This document shows positions 42,861 to 54,735 of a stretch of 64,000 bases of DNA, piece after piece. Position 1 is the stretch's first letter, and every line of letters starts with the position of its first letter. Under the pieces are notes generated by a model. That model was given only the letters and a program-made list of their open reading frames with translations. It did not search any database and was not told the DNA's origin. Source of the DNA: Plasmodiophora brassicae (Eukaryota > Endomyxa > Phytomyxea > Plasmodiophorida > Plasmodiophoridae); contig JASFAU010000005.1 of assembly GCA_039704465.1 (NCBI GenBank), forward strand, positions 1,407,148 through 1,471,147. Reading direction: 5' to 3'. A program made the position numbers and the translations under genes.

Positions 42861-45448
42861 TCGACAGGTCGACGGGAGGCGGCCACGCGTCCTTGACCGC
42901 CTTGACAGCGGCGTGCACCTGCGACGACAGCGTCTTGTGGTCCTTTGACAATTGCACGATGGAATCGACCGCCGCCGACTGGACGAGCAGGCCGTTGTGC
43001 GGGTCGGCCAGGAACGAGCCCCAGTCGATCTAATTGGTGCAAGCGCCCCGCGCGTCCGGCGACGAGTGTAGGACGCCCTGTATGAGGGCCAGCGCCTCCC
43101 ACAGCCAGTGACGCTTCTTGCTGCCCTGATTGGCCAACGGCAGGGGTACGTCCTGCCAACTCTCGTACGCATCCAACAACGTGACTGACCGTGATGCCAG
43201 CGGCAACGCGCTCAGAGTCATCGGGTCAGACGACGCTGGCAGACTCACCACAGCCGATGGATCGTGAAGTGGCGGGACCAACATGACGACATCCGCCAAT
43301 ACGGCCAGATAACACGACGACGGCACACAGCGTCCATCGGGGCGAGCACGCATCGCTCGACGCTGGGCGACGGTCTTGGTCGCAGACGCCATCAGATCGG
43401 ACACATACTCGTCGGTGATTTTGACTGGCGGCGGGTCGACCAGCGTGACGAACGGATGGATGACGCGCCCCGACCAGCGTTGCAACAGCGTCACCTGGAT
43501 ACCATCGCCACCTAAAGCTCCCTTGTCCTCGCGACCCTGTTCACCAACGCCTGCATCACTCGCTTGTCATCGAAACGTGACTCTGGAATGATTGACATGA
43601 AGTCGCGCCACAGTGCACGGTGTGGCAACCGTTCGAGTTCGTTGCGATCCAGTTGGAAAAAGTGATGGTTGGCAGCAACGACAGCGACGGATCGAGCGTC
43701 GACCCACGCCTGCCGAGACGGTGCAGGGCGTCCAGCGACGGCATGAAGCCGGCGAAGAGGTAATCGTGCTTCTGGTCCAGGTCCGGTCGATCCAGAGCAA
43801 CCCATACACCGGGCGCCAGAGTCTTCCTCTTCGCCAACTGGTCGTACGTATACGCACCTTCAGTTTGTAGAGGGTTCAGAGAAATGGCGTCCGGAGTCAG
43901 CATTGTGCTCAGCCCTTTCTAGATGACAAGGAACCACGACTGGACCAAATAGTGGAACGCGTGACGGTTTCCCTTAACGGAGATCCGCAGTACGGTCGCC
44001 ATCATGTCGTCGTAGTCGAGGCTGTGAATGAAATCCAGAAATTCGCCCTTGTTGATGACTAGACCCAGCGGATCCATGAATGTTTCGTCGACGAAGAATC
44101 GTCCGAACTGCATGGACGAAGAGACATAGTCCATTGGCGACCCGTTCGAGAGCCACGGCCCAACATTAGGTACTATCCGGCGTGCCCCGGTGGTAGAATC
44201 GGCCAGGATTGATCGACGGCCCGTCGAAAACCGCATTGAAACAGTCCTCAAATATTTGCAACACGTTCAACGACCGTCGACCGATGTTGCACACGAACAG
44301 AGATCGGCGACCGCCGTCCAGCCTGCGGAACATGGCGTGGTACATCTTGCGCGGGAACACGGAATACTGCTTGAGTTTGCGCTTGAGATGTGTCCACACC
44401 GTTCGGCCTCCGGCAGCAAAAACGTATCATCTTCATCGACTTCAGCAATTTCATGCCAGAAGCTGAGGAAGCACGCGTGTCGCGTCGTCAGGTTGGCGAT
44501 GTACTCAACGCGGTGCACGACTGGGGTCGCGGTCAGCGACCATCTTGCGACAGAATCGTATACGCTTCCGCATGGCGTCCCGCACTGGTTTCAGCACTCG
44601 TTTCACGCCTTCCTTGTTGACCGGACCGTAGTTTCGAAGGGCAGCAGGCAGGCCTGCGATCGACTTCCGGACCTTGCCCTTATCGAACGTGGCGCGGACG
44701 GCCGCGTTCAGGGTCCCGATGTGCGCGAATCGGGTGGGCACCATAAGCACGCGCCCGCGATCGCGAGTGCGCTGCGACACGGTGCCGTTGTAGCACGAGC
44801 GCCCCGATGCCATGACAGAGTCGCATCGCGTCTTGCATCCACCGAACCCGGCGACCTCCCCGACTGGATAGTACGAGCTATGTCGTGTCGCGACCCCAGA
44901 ACCGGGGTCCAGATCCCGCAGCGCTGAGTAGTCGCGGCAGACGGCAACGGCAGTCTTGTCGGGGAAGGGCTCCGCAGACACATTCGATTCGATGTCAAAG
45001 CGCGCGCAGCCCATCACTGCAGACGGCCAGAGAGTTCGTAAGTAGCGGCGGACCTCCAGAATGTCGGCGACACACGACGTCATCTTCAACGTCTGCAACC
45101 CAGTGCTTGCATCAGGACCATGACGGAGCCGTCCAGCTCATCCTCAAGCACCTCAAGCACCGCGCGGTCGGTCGAAGGGGGCCGCAGCACCGGGCGGCGG
45201 TGGTCGCCAAACTGCTTGCAGTAGTCGTTGACCTCGTCGGGCAGATCCGCTACGCAAGCAGTGAACGCGGCTGAGACCGCTCTGGAGCAGTGCTGCTTCC
45301 ATGTAGGGTGGGTTACACGGTCTTGAAAGGCGTCCGATGCCTTTAGAAAATCTGGATTTATTCGTTGAGAATAAAGGCGTGCGACGCCCGGCGGGTGCTG
45401 GGATGCACGCGCCGGCCGGCCGGGTCGGCTGGCGATGCCGGTCGCCAC
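42330..45448 (-). CDS. Gene X: large multi-exon protein of unknown function
   Basis: A chain of open segments on the minus strand separated by short presumed introns. From the 5' end they include HPTWKQHCSRAVSAAFTACV, VRRYLRTLWPSAVMGCARFD, YPVGEVAGFGGCKTRCDSVM, LNAAVRATFDKGKVRKSIAG, LTTRHACFLSFWHEIAEVDE, VFPRKMYHAMFRRLDGGRRS, MQFGRFFVDETFMDPLGLVI, RVIHPFVTLVDPPPVKITDE and ILILVYHSRALRPGVLTYVG. No family is recognised. The start is uncertain: the frame to 45448 lacks an ATG there. Near 42700 the interior copy has an extra base relative to the telomeric copy (after IDWR), which would cut off the last 120 or so residues, so this copy may itself be damaged. It lies upstream of USP on the same strand in both duplicates. 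Confidence 0.5.
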
Positions 45449-45479
45449 GAGCAGCAGGTGATGATGCGCACTGCGCCGC

Positions 45480-48400
45480 TCAGCCTGGAATAGCGAGCGG
45501 CGGCGGTGCGGTGCTCGGCGCGCGCGCAGGGGACTGCGGCGCTATGGCTTGGATTGATGTGCGATGGGTGCCGTGCTGCTTCGGGTCGGGGGCGCCGTCA
45601 CGGTAGCAGGTGGGCGGCCGACGCAGCACGGATTGTGTTGGGACAGCATGGGGGCAGGTCTTGATTACGGCGGCCGCTCTTAGTAGAGCGGCGCGGGCGG
45701 CGCGGCGATCACGGCGGGTGCCAGCGGTTGTTGGCGTCCCCGGGCGCCTGGTCTTCGGGGTCGTCATGGTCGGGCGGCGCGTGCCTGTGACGGCACTGTC
45801 GCAGGCGCAGCGGTTCGACGACGTCGCGCGCCGGGAGCACGACGGGGTCGGCCGCGACGGACGACACCAGTAGTAGCAGGAGCGCGGCCGGCAGCAGCTT
45901 GAACATGAGGTCGACGCGGCGGTCAGGATCTTGCTGGACGCGGTCGACGACGGCTTCAGCCGCGGCGACGGCGACGGCGGCGGTTTCGTTCTCCGGCTCG
46001 TGTTGTAACGCGGGCTCGATGAACGCGATCGACGCCGGGCGGGCCAGCGACGCGACGCCCTGGCCCGAAATCGACAACTGCGTCCCGTGCAGGCACTTGG
46101 CGACGGTTGCCCGGATCGGTGTGCCCAGCACGTGCATCCACCGGCGCTGGCGGTCCGACAGCGCCGGAAGGTCGGGTCCCGCCAGGTCGGCATGATGCAG
46201 GGCACCGTCTTCGAGTCGGCCGCCTCGGGCTCGCTGCGCAGCAGGATGTCATAATCATGTAGTTGCAGCGCGACGTAATCGAGCGCGTTCCGGTAGTCCG
46301 CCCGCTCAGGATGCATCAGCCGAACCCGCCAGTCAATGAGCGGGTGCAGCAGGCGCATGGACACGACGCAACGTGCCAGATGGAACCGCGACGTCGGGTA
46401 CCGGCCGTCGCAGTCCAGGTACGGGATGTGGCAGCCCGGGTACAGGTTGCAGATCCAGGAGAGGACGGCATACGCGTCTTCGCCAGCACAACGAGCCACG
46501 GGATGCGGCTGGTTGAACGGCTGGACTTGAAGCGCCATCAGTTTCCCATTTGCGCCGGCCCATGTCAGCTGATGCAGAGCCTGGAGCAGGGCGTCCTCCC
46601 GCGTCGGCAGCGCCCGCAGTCTTGGAACACGGCGGGCCGGCAGGTCGTCAACGTGAACGTTGAAGAGGAACGGGGACATCACGGCACCCTGGAAGACGCC
46701 GACGAGCACATCAATCGCGCCCGACAGCTGCCCGTCCAGCATCACCTGGAACGTGCATCCGTCGAACAGCGACTGGACGACGGCGACAACGTGAGCGGGG
46801 ACGACGCCACGCGCGAGCAGCTTCTCGTAGACGAGCACGCGCTCGGTCGTGTCGAACGCCTTCTGAATGTCCAGGAGGAGGATCGCCGTGACCGGCTGCT
46901 TCAGCCGCCGGTACTTGTCGATCAGCTCGCTGGCGAGCCAGATCGCCTCCGAACAGCCGATACCGTCCTGGAACCCGAACCGGAGGCGGTGCACGCGCAG
47001 CGAGCCGCGCGGCTGCATCAGCCAGACGAGGCAGCGCTCGTACGACTTCCGCAGGTGCGACTGGAGGACGATGCCCCGCCAACTGCCCGGGTCCATCGGG
47101 TCGCACTCCTTCTTCAGCGACGGCTGCATGTACGCCGTCTTCCACGCCGACGGCACCAGCTGAAGCGCGTAGAACACGGTGAACATGGCCGAGATCCATT
47201 GAGAAGCAGCTTCCACGTCGCCTTTAATTTGAACACGTCGAGCGGCATCTTGTCCGGGCCGATGCCCTTCATCCACTTCTGCCGTTCGATCGCGCCCGCG
47301 ACGGCCGCGGTGCTGAACGCGCCGGCCTCCTCTGGGTCCAGGTCGGCAGGACGACACGGTCGGCGGTACTCGACACGATCAGGAGCGTCGGCAGCGCGTC
47401 CGAACAGGACACGGTACTTGTCGGCAAACTGCTCGAGCGACGGGCGCTGCGATGGCCGCAGCTCGACCGACTGGGCAAACAGTCGACGCATCTTGGAAAG
47501 GAAGAAGCCCAGGTCGGCCGTCTGCATGGCGCGCCAGTCGACCGGCATGACCCGCGTGTGGCCTCGCCGTGACTGGTCGCGCGACCAGCACGCCCGCCGC
47601 TAGCGCTCGACCGTCGACCGGATCACGTCCATCGAATAGTCATACAACACGTCGATGGCGCCCTGCATGGTCTCGCGATCGCCGTCGGCCAGGTCGTCGG
47701 CGTCGGCGGCCGCCTGCCTCCACAGCCCCAACAGGTGGTTGTAGCACGGGTGCAGCAGCTCGGCCAGCAGGGGGGCCGCCTCCTCGTCGGCAAACAGCCG
47801 GCGGGACCACGACCAGCGCTTGGGGTCGGACAGATCAGGTGGGTCCAGATTCAGTCGCGTCAGCAGTAGGCGGTGGCCGGTCGGGTGGGGCGGGTCAGTG
47901 ATCGTCAGTGCAGCGTCGACGCCGGCGAAGACAAGCGAGGAGTCCACGATGGACCGCCCGCCCCCCCGTCCAGGTAGGTGTACCTCGACGGCTCAAAGCG
48001 CAGATCAGCGTTCAGCAGTTGCAGGGCGTTCGCGCCGGCAAAGTCGTGGACTGCCTCGGTCCGGGCATCCGACTGGTGGTCGCCATTCAGACACCCGAGA
48101 TGGGCATTGAAGTCGGCCGTGATGATGACGACGTCGTCCTCGCGGACGACTTTGGCGAGCGCCTGCGACAGGCCGGACAGGACACGCTCGTACAGCGGCA
48201 GCGGGAAGGACTGCGCGCCGTGGGGAGACGTGTACACACCGGCGACGAACAGCTGATCCACCCGCCAGACCGCCCAGTACGGGATCGGAGGTGGGTGTCG
48301 CGCGACGAGCTCGACGCGGCAGGTGCCATGAGGCACAGGCCGCCGTTGCCGCGGCGGCCAAAGGCGCGCCGCCCCGGCTCGCAGCAATGGTAGAAAGCGT

Positions 48401-48852
48401 AATCAGGGAACTCGCGCTGGAACGCGGTCTCATCCGTCTGCCAGGTCTCGACGAGGACGGCGTCCAGGAGGTTCGTGCGTCTTGAAGAGACCGGCGGCGG
48501 CCCGCACCCGATCGGGTGTCAGGCCGTCAACGTTCCATGTCGCGACCAGGATCGCGGCATGGAACGTGAACGGATCGAGTACTGCGCCCCTGCCGGCCGC
48601 TACTGCGGACCGACAGGCTGCCCGAGAGCAGAGCGCGAACGCGTGCCGGGGGCGGCTGGCGCTGGTATCGTTGCAGAGGACGGGGCCGAGACCCTCGAGC
48701 GGGTTCCCGCGCTGCCACCGACGGGGCGCGACCGACTGGTCGTCGTCGGCACCCTTGGCCGACGACGGACGACGGGGTGACAGCTCTGCGGCGCCATCAG
48801 GCTGGGCGACGTCGGGGGCGCTGGCCGATGTCGACCTGCCGACCGAGGGCAC
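45480..48852 (-). mobile_element. Non-LTR retrotransposon (LINE) remnant 1, decayed
   Basis: The minus strand carries an AP-endonuclease start (AILVATWNVDGLTPDRVRAA near 48550) and its DFNAHLGCLNGDHQSDART box (near 48090), then RT domain pieces: KWMKGIGPDKMPLDVFKLKA, DPGSWRGIVLQSHLRKSYER, ILLLDIQKAFDTTERVLVYE and GVFQGAVMSPFLFNVHVDDL. The order is endonuclease then RT, as in LINE ORF2. Several frame changes are visible (for example near 48480, 47950-47900, 47590-47550 and 47200). After HVDDL the sequence jumps to the region C-terminal of the RT, so the palm box with the catalytic aspartates is deleted. A C-terminal C-x2-D-C/H-C-like motif remains. Non-functional relative of the element at 54736-59988. 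Confidence 0.8.
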
Positions 48853-49235
48853 CAGCGAGGCGGCACCGGGATGCTGCGCGGCGGGCCTCGTTCAGGAGAA
48901 TCGAGAGGCGCCGGCGACTCTGGGATCGCGGGCAGCGTCGTCATGCGGGAGACGACGCCGGGGGCGGCCGGGTGGCGAACATCGGCGACGGGTTCGGCCT
49001 GCGACCAGGATGGCCGGAGAACACCATCGAATGGAACTCAATCATCATTCAGTGGCTCCATGGGCACGGGGTCTGGATGTGCGATCGCACCGGCGGTTTC
49101 GTTTCCAAGCGAGGTTAATTGAAGCACAGGGACAAGTGAGCTCAGGCAGGACAATAACAGAGTAATTTTTATCATGGGTGCGCCACGGATGCCGTACGGC
49201 AGTGCGCCGTGCCCGTGTCATATCCCGCCGATTGT
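48853..49235. other. Unassigned region 5' of LINE remnant 1
   Basis: About 0.4 kb, still GC-rich at first and then AT-richer after about 49100. It probably contains the 5' end of the LINE remnant. No independent gene is supported. Confidence 0.35.
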
Positions 49236-49257
49236 CTAGTACACTATAGTGTACTAG
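49236..49257. repeat. Perfect 22-bp palindrome
   Basis: CTAGTACACTA followed directly by its reverse complement. It shares the core CTAGTACACT with the longer palindrome 35 bp downstream. Confidence 0.9.
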
Positions 49258-49292
49258 AGACATTTTTGCGTAGCCTAAAATAGATGCAGCAT

Positions 49293-49326
49293 GGCGCTCT
49301 AGTACACTCTAGTGTACTAGAGCGCC
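49293..49326. repeat. 34-bp inverted repeat (16-bp arms, 2-nt spacer)
   Basis: Arms GGCGCTCTAGTACACT and its reverse complement are separated by CT. Could form a hairpin or cruciform, or be a binding site for a dimeric protein. Same core as the palindrome at 49236-49257. Confidence 0.9.
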
Positions 49327-49433
49327 GTTTCGCGATAGTTTCCTGAAGCCTGCCTCTCCAAGAAACTTTGGACTAATCGTGTCATTTATGGCCCGCTGGG
49401 TAGAGCACGTCGAAAAATACCACCCACAGATTT

Positions 49434-49700
49434 ATGGCGGTTCCTCGACCTGTGCATCGCTGCTGGAGAGTCGTCACCAGGAACAGCATCTCGCCCATGG
49501 CAGCAGGACGCTGTGGAACGAGCAGAACGGCCACTCGCGGTCGTGGACGCGGTCGTGGACGTGGAGGTTCCAGCAGAATCGTCAGCTCGGGTCGCAGCAA
49601 CAGATCGGAGGCCATAGCCGCGAAGGACCCCACGGATGGGTGGAAGGTGATCAGTCATCCAGACGGCATGTTGTCGTCGGTCATGATGGAAGATCAGTGA
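49434..49700 (+). CDS. Possible small RG-rich protein or exon
   Basis: A plus-strand frame from the ATG at 49434 contains GRGRGRGRGGSSRIVSSGRS and KDPTDGWKVISHPDGMLSSV, and runs into a good donor (GTGAGT at about 49697). The RGG-type tract resembles nucleic-acid-binding tails. It may be the first exon of a gene or part of a mobile element linked to the palindromes just upstream. I cannot name it and saw no convincing next exon. Confidence 0.3.
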   Translation: MAVPRPVHRCWRVVTRNSISPMAAGRCGTSRTATRGRGRGRGRGGSSRIVSSGRSNRSEAIAAKDPTDGWKVISHPDGMLSSVMMEDQ

Positions 49701-49779
49701 GTTCCATGCTTCTCAGAACGGGTTCGTCTATACTTTCAGGTGGTGGGTTCGCATGGACCTACGTGCTCGCAGCTTGGTA

Positions 49780-50554
49780 GTTGATATGAACGCCGGCAGG
49801 TATGCCAGCGTACGTATCGAAGCCGAGCTGTAGGCGAAGTCAGGACGTCGCCGTAGTCGGCGCCTCCGATCAAGCAGCTCGTGTTACAAGGGGTTGTTTG
49901 CGAGTTTGGGCCACCGTCAGTTGAACATGACGCTATCGTTGGGAAGAGCAGGGAAAATCAGAGGCAGCTGGGATGTTTCCGTTGGCATATGTGCCACCGT
50001 TCCTCTCGTATCGCCAAGAATGTAGCGCGACTGGGCAGATTTCCTGATTTCACTAAGTCAGAACTGAACTCCGTGGGAGTGCGCAAAATGCCGAGTGTGG
50101 ACTGTTTTGGCACTTGCGAATCATGGATGGCATCGCCTGGCGTCTCGTTCTCCAGCAAACCTGCGCCCTGATGATCAACCATGGCTAGACCGCACGCTGC
50201 AGCCCTGCCGCATTTCCAGTCATGGTCTGGGCACGATGCGTCGGCGCCTTCAGTACTTCGTTTAGCCGGCGTGACTCACATGGCGAAGGTCGACCCTGAC
50301 AGGTGTCCCGCGTTTCCGTTTGTACTACCTCCACATCTGGCGTGCGTGCCGGCGTCGTTATGAAATCCGTCGGTTTACGACACTGTCCTGATGTAACCGC
50401 TCGGCATTCGGTGTCCAGGTGTCATCCGTGCCCAGCCTGCGCTGCTGTTGATGCACGAGGCCCTGAAGCTGCGCAACCGCACCCACCCGATCGGCCACCG
50501 TGCGGAATGCCATACACTATTATCCAGGCGACGCTGATTTAACTTGTCCGGGCA
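49780..50554. other. Spacer before the satellite array, no gene recognised
   Basis: About 0.77 kb with only short open frames on both strands. The last 100 bp or so grade into a strongly diverged first unit of the satellite. Confidence 0.4.
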
Positions 50555-53500
50555 TGCCTGCTGTTCACCCTGTGATTTCTCTGTTGCCGTTGCACTAGAT
50601 GCATCTGATTGCATTTCGCCTGCCCTTTCAGTACGTCCGCCGGTTGCCTGTCGAATCGAGACGCGTCTGTGGACCAGTTGGTCGGCGGCGGTGACGGCGT
50701 CCGCTGAGAACTGCTGTGCATCTGCGTGCTGTTCGCCTTCGGGAAATTCCATATTGCTCTGAAACCAGGTGCATCGGACAGCATTTCCAACGCCCTTTCA
50801 GTACGTGTGCCGGTTGCCTGTCGATTCGAGACGCGGCTGTTGACAGTTGGTCGGCGGCGGTGACGGCGTCCGCTGAGAACTGCTGTGCATCTGCGTGCTG
50901 TTCACCTTCGGGAAATTCCATATTGCTCTGAAACCAGGTGCATCGGACAGCATTTCCAACGCCCTTTCAGTACGTACGTGTGCCGGTTGCCAGTCGATTC
51001 GAGACGCGGCTGTTGACAGTTGGTCGGCGGCGGTGACGGCGTCCGCTGAGAACTGCTGTGCATCTGCGTGCTGTTCGCCTTCGGGAAATTCCATATTGCT
51101 CTGAAACCAGGTGCATCGGACAGCATTTCCAACGCCCTTTCAGTACGTGTGCCGGTTGCCAGTCGATTCGAGACGCGGCTGTTGACAGTTGGTCGGCGGC
51201 GGTGACGGCGTCCGCTGAGAACTGCTGTGCATCTGCGTGCTGTTCGCCTTCGGGCAATTCCATATTGCTCTGAAACCAGGAGCATCGGACAGCATTTCCA
51301 ACGCCCTTTCAGTACGTGTGCCGGTTGCCTGTCGATTCGAGACGCGGCTGTTGACAGTTGGTCGGCGGCGGTGACGGCGTCCGCTGAGAACTGCTGTGCA
51401 TCTGCGTGCTGTTCGCCTTCGGGAAATTCCATATTGCTCTGAAACCAGGTGCACCTGATAGCATTTCTCCTGACCTTTCCGTACGTGTGCCGGTTGCCTG
51501 TCGATTCGAGACGCGGCTGTTGACAGTTGGTCGGCGGCGGTGACGGCGTCCGCTGGGAACTGCTGTGCATCTGCGTGCTGTTCGCCTTCGGGAAATTCCA
51601 TATTGCTCTGAAACCAGGTGCATCGGACAGCATTTCCAACGCCCTTTCAGTACGTGTGCCGGTTGCCAGTCGATTCGAGACGCGGCTGTTGACAGTTGGT
51701 CGGCGGCGGTGACGGCGTCCGCTGAGAACTGCTGTGCATCTGCGTGCTGTTCGCCTTCGGGAAATTCCATATTGCTCTGAAACCAGGTGCATCGGACAGC
51801 ATTTCCAACGCCCTTTCAGTACGTGTGCCGGTTGCCTGTCGATTCGAGACGCGGCTGTTGACAGTTGGTCGGCGGCGGTGACGGCGTCCGCTGAGAACTG
51901 CTGTGCATCTGCGTGCTGTTCGCCTTCGGGAAATTCCATATTGCTCTGAAACCAGGTGCACCTGATAGCATTTCTCCTGACCTTTCCGTACGTGTGCCGG
52001 TTGCCTGTCGATTCGAGACGCGGCTGTTGACAGTTGGTCGGCGGCGGTGACGGCGTCCGCTGAGAACTGCTGTGCATCTGCGTGCTGTTCGCCTTCGGGA
52101 AATTCCATATTGCTCTGAAACCAGGTGCATCGGACAGCATTTCCAACGCCCTTTCAGTACGTGTGCCGGTTGCCTGTCGATTCGAGACGCGGCTGTTGAC
52201 AGTTGGTCGGCGGCGGTGACGGCGTCCGCTGAGAACTGCTGTGCATCTGCGTGCTGTTCGCCTTCGGGAAATTCCATATTGCTCTGAAACCAGGTGCACC
52301 TGATAGCATTTCTCCTGACCTTTCCGTACGTGTGCCGGTTGCCTGTCGATTCGAGACGCGGCTGTTGACAGTTGGTCGGCGGCGGTGACGGCGTCCGCTG
52401 AGAACTGCTGTGCATCTGCGTGCTGTTCGCCTTCGGGAAATTCCATATTGCTCTGAAACCAGGTGCATCGGAGCATTTCCAACGCCCTTTCAGTACGTGT
52501 GCCGGTTGCCTGTCGATTCGAGACGCGGCTGTTGACAGTTGGTCGGCGGCGGTGACGGCGTCCGCTGAGAACTGCTGTGCATCTGCGTGCTGTTCGCCTT
52601 CGGGAAATTCCATATTGCTCTGAAACCAGGTGCACCTGATAGCATTTCTCCTGACCTTTCCGTACGTGTGCCGGTTGCCTGTCGATTCGAGACGCGGCTG
52701 TTGACAGTTGGTCGGCGGCGGTGACGGCGTCCGCTGAGAACTGCTGTGCATCTGCGTGCTGTTCGCCTTCGGGAAATTCCATATTGCTCTGAAACCAGGT
52801 GCATCGGACAGCATTTCCAACGCCCTTTCAGTACGTGTGCCGGTTGCCTGTCGATTCGAGACGCGGCTGTTGACAGTTGGTCGGCGGCGGTGACGGCGTC
52901 CGCTGAGAACTGCTGTGCATCTGCGTGCTGTTCGCCTTCGGGAAATTCCATATTGCTCTGAAACCAGGTGCACCTGATAGCATTTCTCCTGACCTTTCCG
53001 TACGTGTGCCGGTTGCCTGTCGATTCGAGACGCGGCTGTTGACAGTTGGTCGGCGGCGGTGACGGCGTCCGCTGAGAACTGCTGTGCATCTGCGTGCTGT
53101 TCGCCTTCGGGAAATTCCATATTGCTCTGAAACCAGGTGCATCGGACAGCATTTCCAACGCCCTTTCAGTACGTGTGCCGGTTGCCAGTCGATTCGAGAC
53201 GCGGCTGTTGACAGTTGGTCGGCGGCGGTGACGGCGTCCGCTGAGAACTGCTGTGCATCTGCGTGCTGTTCGCCTTCGGGAAATTCCATATTGCTCTGAA
53301 ACCAGGTGCACCTGATAGCATTTCTCCTGACCTTTCCGTACGTGTGCCGGTTGCCTGTCGATTCGAGACGCGGCTGTTGACAGTTGGTCGGCGGCGGTGA
53401 CGGCGTCCGCTGGGAACTGCTGTGCATCTGCGTGCTGTTCGCCTTCGGGAAATTCCATATTGCTCTGAAACCAGGTGCATCGGACAGCATTTCCAACGCC

Positions 53501-54425
53501 CTTTCAGTACGTGTGCCGGTTGCCAGTCGATTCGAGACGCGGCTGTTGACAGTTGGTCGGCGGCGGTGACGGCGTCCGCTGAGAACTGCTGTGCATCTGC
53601 GTGCTGTTCGCCTTCGGGAAATTCCATATTGCTCTGAAACCAGGTGCACCTGATAGCATTTCTCCTGACCTTTCCGTACGTGTGCCGGTTGCCTGTCGAT
53701 TCGAGACGCGGCTGTTGACAGTTGGTCGGCGGCGGTGACGGCGTCCGCTGGGAACTGCTGTGCATCTGCGTGCTGTTCGCCTTCGGGAAATTCCATATTG
53801 CTCTGAAACCAGGTGCATCGGACAGCATTTCCAACGCCCTTTCAGTACGTGTGCCGGTTGCCAGTCGATTCGAGACGCGGCTGTTGACAGTTGGTCGGCG
53901 GCGGTGACGGCGTCCGCTGAGAACTGCTGTGCATCTGCGTGCTGTTCGCCTTCGGGAAATTCCATATTGCTCTGAAACCAGGTGCATCGGACAGCATTTC
54001 CAACGCCCTTTCAGTACGTGTGCCGGTTGCCTGTCGATTCGAGACGCGGCTGTTGACAGTTGGTCGGCGGCGGTGACGGCGTCCGCTGAGAACTGCTGTG
54101 CATCTGCGTGCTGTTCGCCTTCGGGAAATTCCATATTGCTCTGAAACCAGGTGCACCTGATAGCATTTCTCCTGACCTTTCCGTACGTGTGCCGGTTGCC
54201 TGTCGATTCGAGACGCGGCTGTTGACAGTTGGTCGGCGGCGGTGACGGCGTCCGCTGAGAACTGCTGTGCATCTGCGTGCTGTTCGCCTTCGGGAAATTC
54301 CATATTGCTCTGAAACCAGGTGCATCGGACAGCATTTCCAACGCCCTTTCAGTACGTGTGCCGTTTGCCAGTCGATTCGAGACGCGGCTGTTGACAGTTG
54401 GTCGGCGGCGGTGACGGCGTCCGCT
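50555..54425. repeat. 169-bp satellite array, about 23 units, with two alternating subtypes
   Basis: The unit contains TTCGGGAAATTCCATATTGC, a variable segment, TACGTGTGCCGGTTGCC and GACAGTTGGTCGGCGGCGG. The spacing between equivalent positions is 169 bp throughout, except one unit with 4 extra bases (near 50977) and one lacking 2 (near 52467). Subtype A has GCATCGGACAGCATTTCCAA, subtype B has GCACCTGATAGCATTTCTCC. From about 51430 the order is B AA B A B A B A B A B A B A B AA B A, so a 338-bp A-B dimer is the main higher-order unit. The first unit is the most diverged. The minus strand lacks stops in all frames, which produces long but meaningless open frames. Confidence 0.95.
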
Positions 54426-54436
54426 TAGGGTTTTAG
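54424..54436. other. Telomere-like motif at the satellite boundary
   Basis: The last satellite unit breaks off inside GCGTCCGCT and continues directly as TTAGGGTTTTAG, which resembles one and a half TTTTAGGG telomere units. Only 13 bases, so chance is possible. Confidence 0.4.
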
Positions 54437-54735
54437 TCTTGTGTGTATTAGGCGTAGACCACCCTTTTCCAACCGATGCCGAGCATAATACGATTGCCAG
54501 TGTCGTCTTGAGTAGGTAGATGAAGGGTCACATGATAGAAATAGCGCTACGCAGTGGCCGCCTGTGACGGACTGCGCAGTGCGGGTGGTGCGTGTCGATG
54601 CTGGCGGCGCCGATGGTCGTCGTCGCCAGCATGTCGCGGTAGGCCTGGTGATGGCCTCGTCGGCCGGATGAAAAAACCCATCCGGGCGTCAGACGCTGGT
54701 CGGATGGGAAAAATCCGGCCGGGCATGAGCGATCG
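54437..54735. other. Probable 3' untranslated region of LINE 2
   Basis: About 0.3 kb between the satellite edge and the stop of the reverse transcriptase frame. It has no reading frame of its own. A small inverted repeat around CGGCCGGATG...CATCCGGGCG (about 54660-54690) is visible. No clear poly(A) tail was found at the element's presumed 3' end. Confidence 0.4.

Noticed and set aside
50902..52782. 626-residue repetitive protein
   Set aside because: Produced by the 169-bp satellite, which is open in every minus frame; the unit length is not a multiple of three and there is no start or domain outside the repeat.
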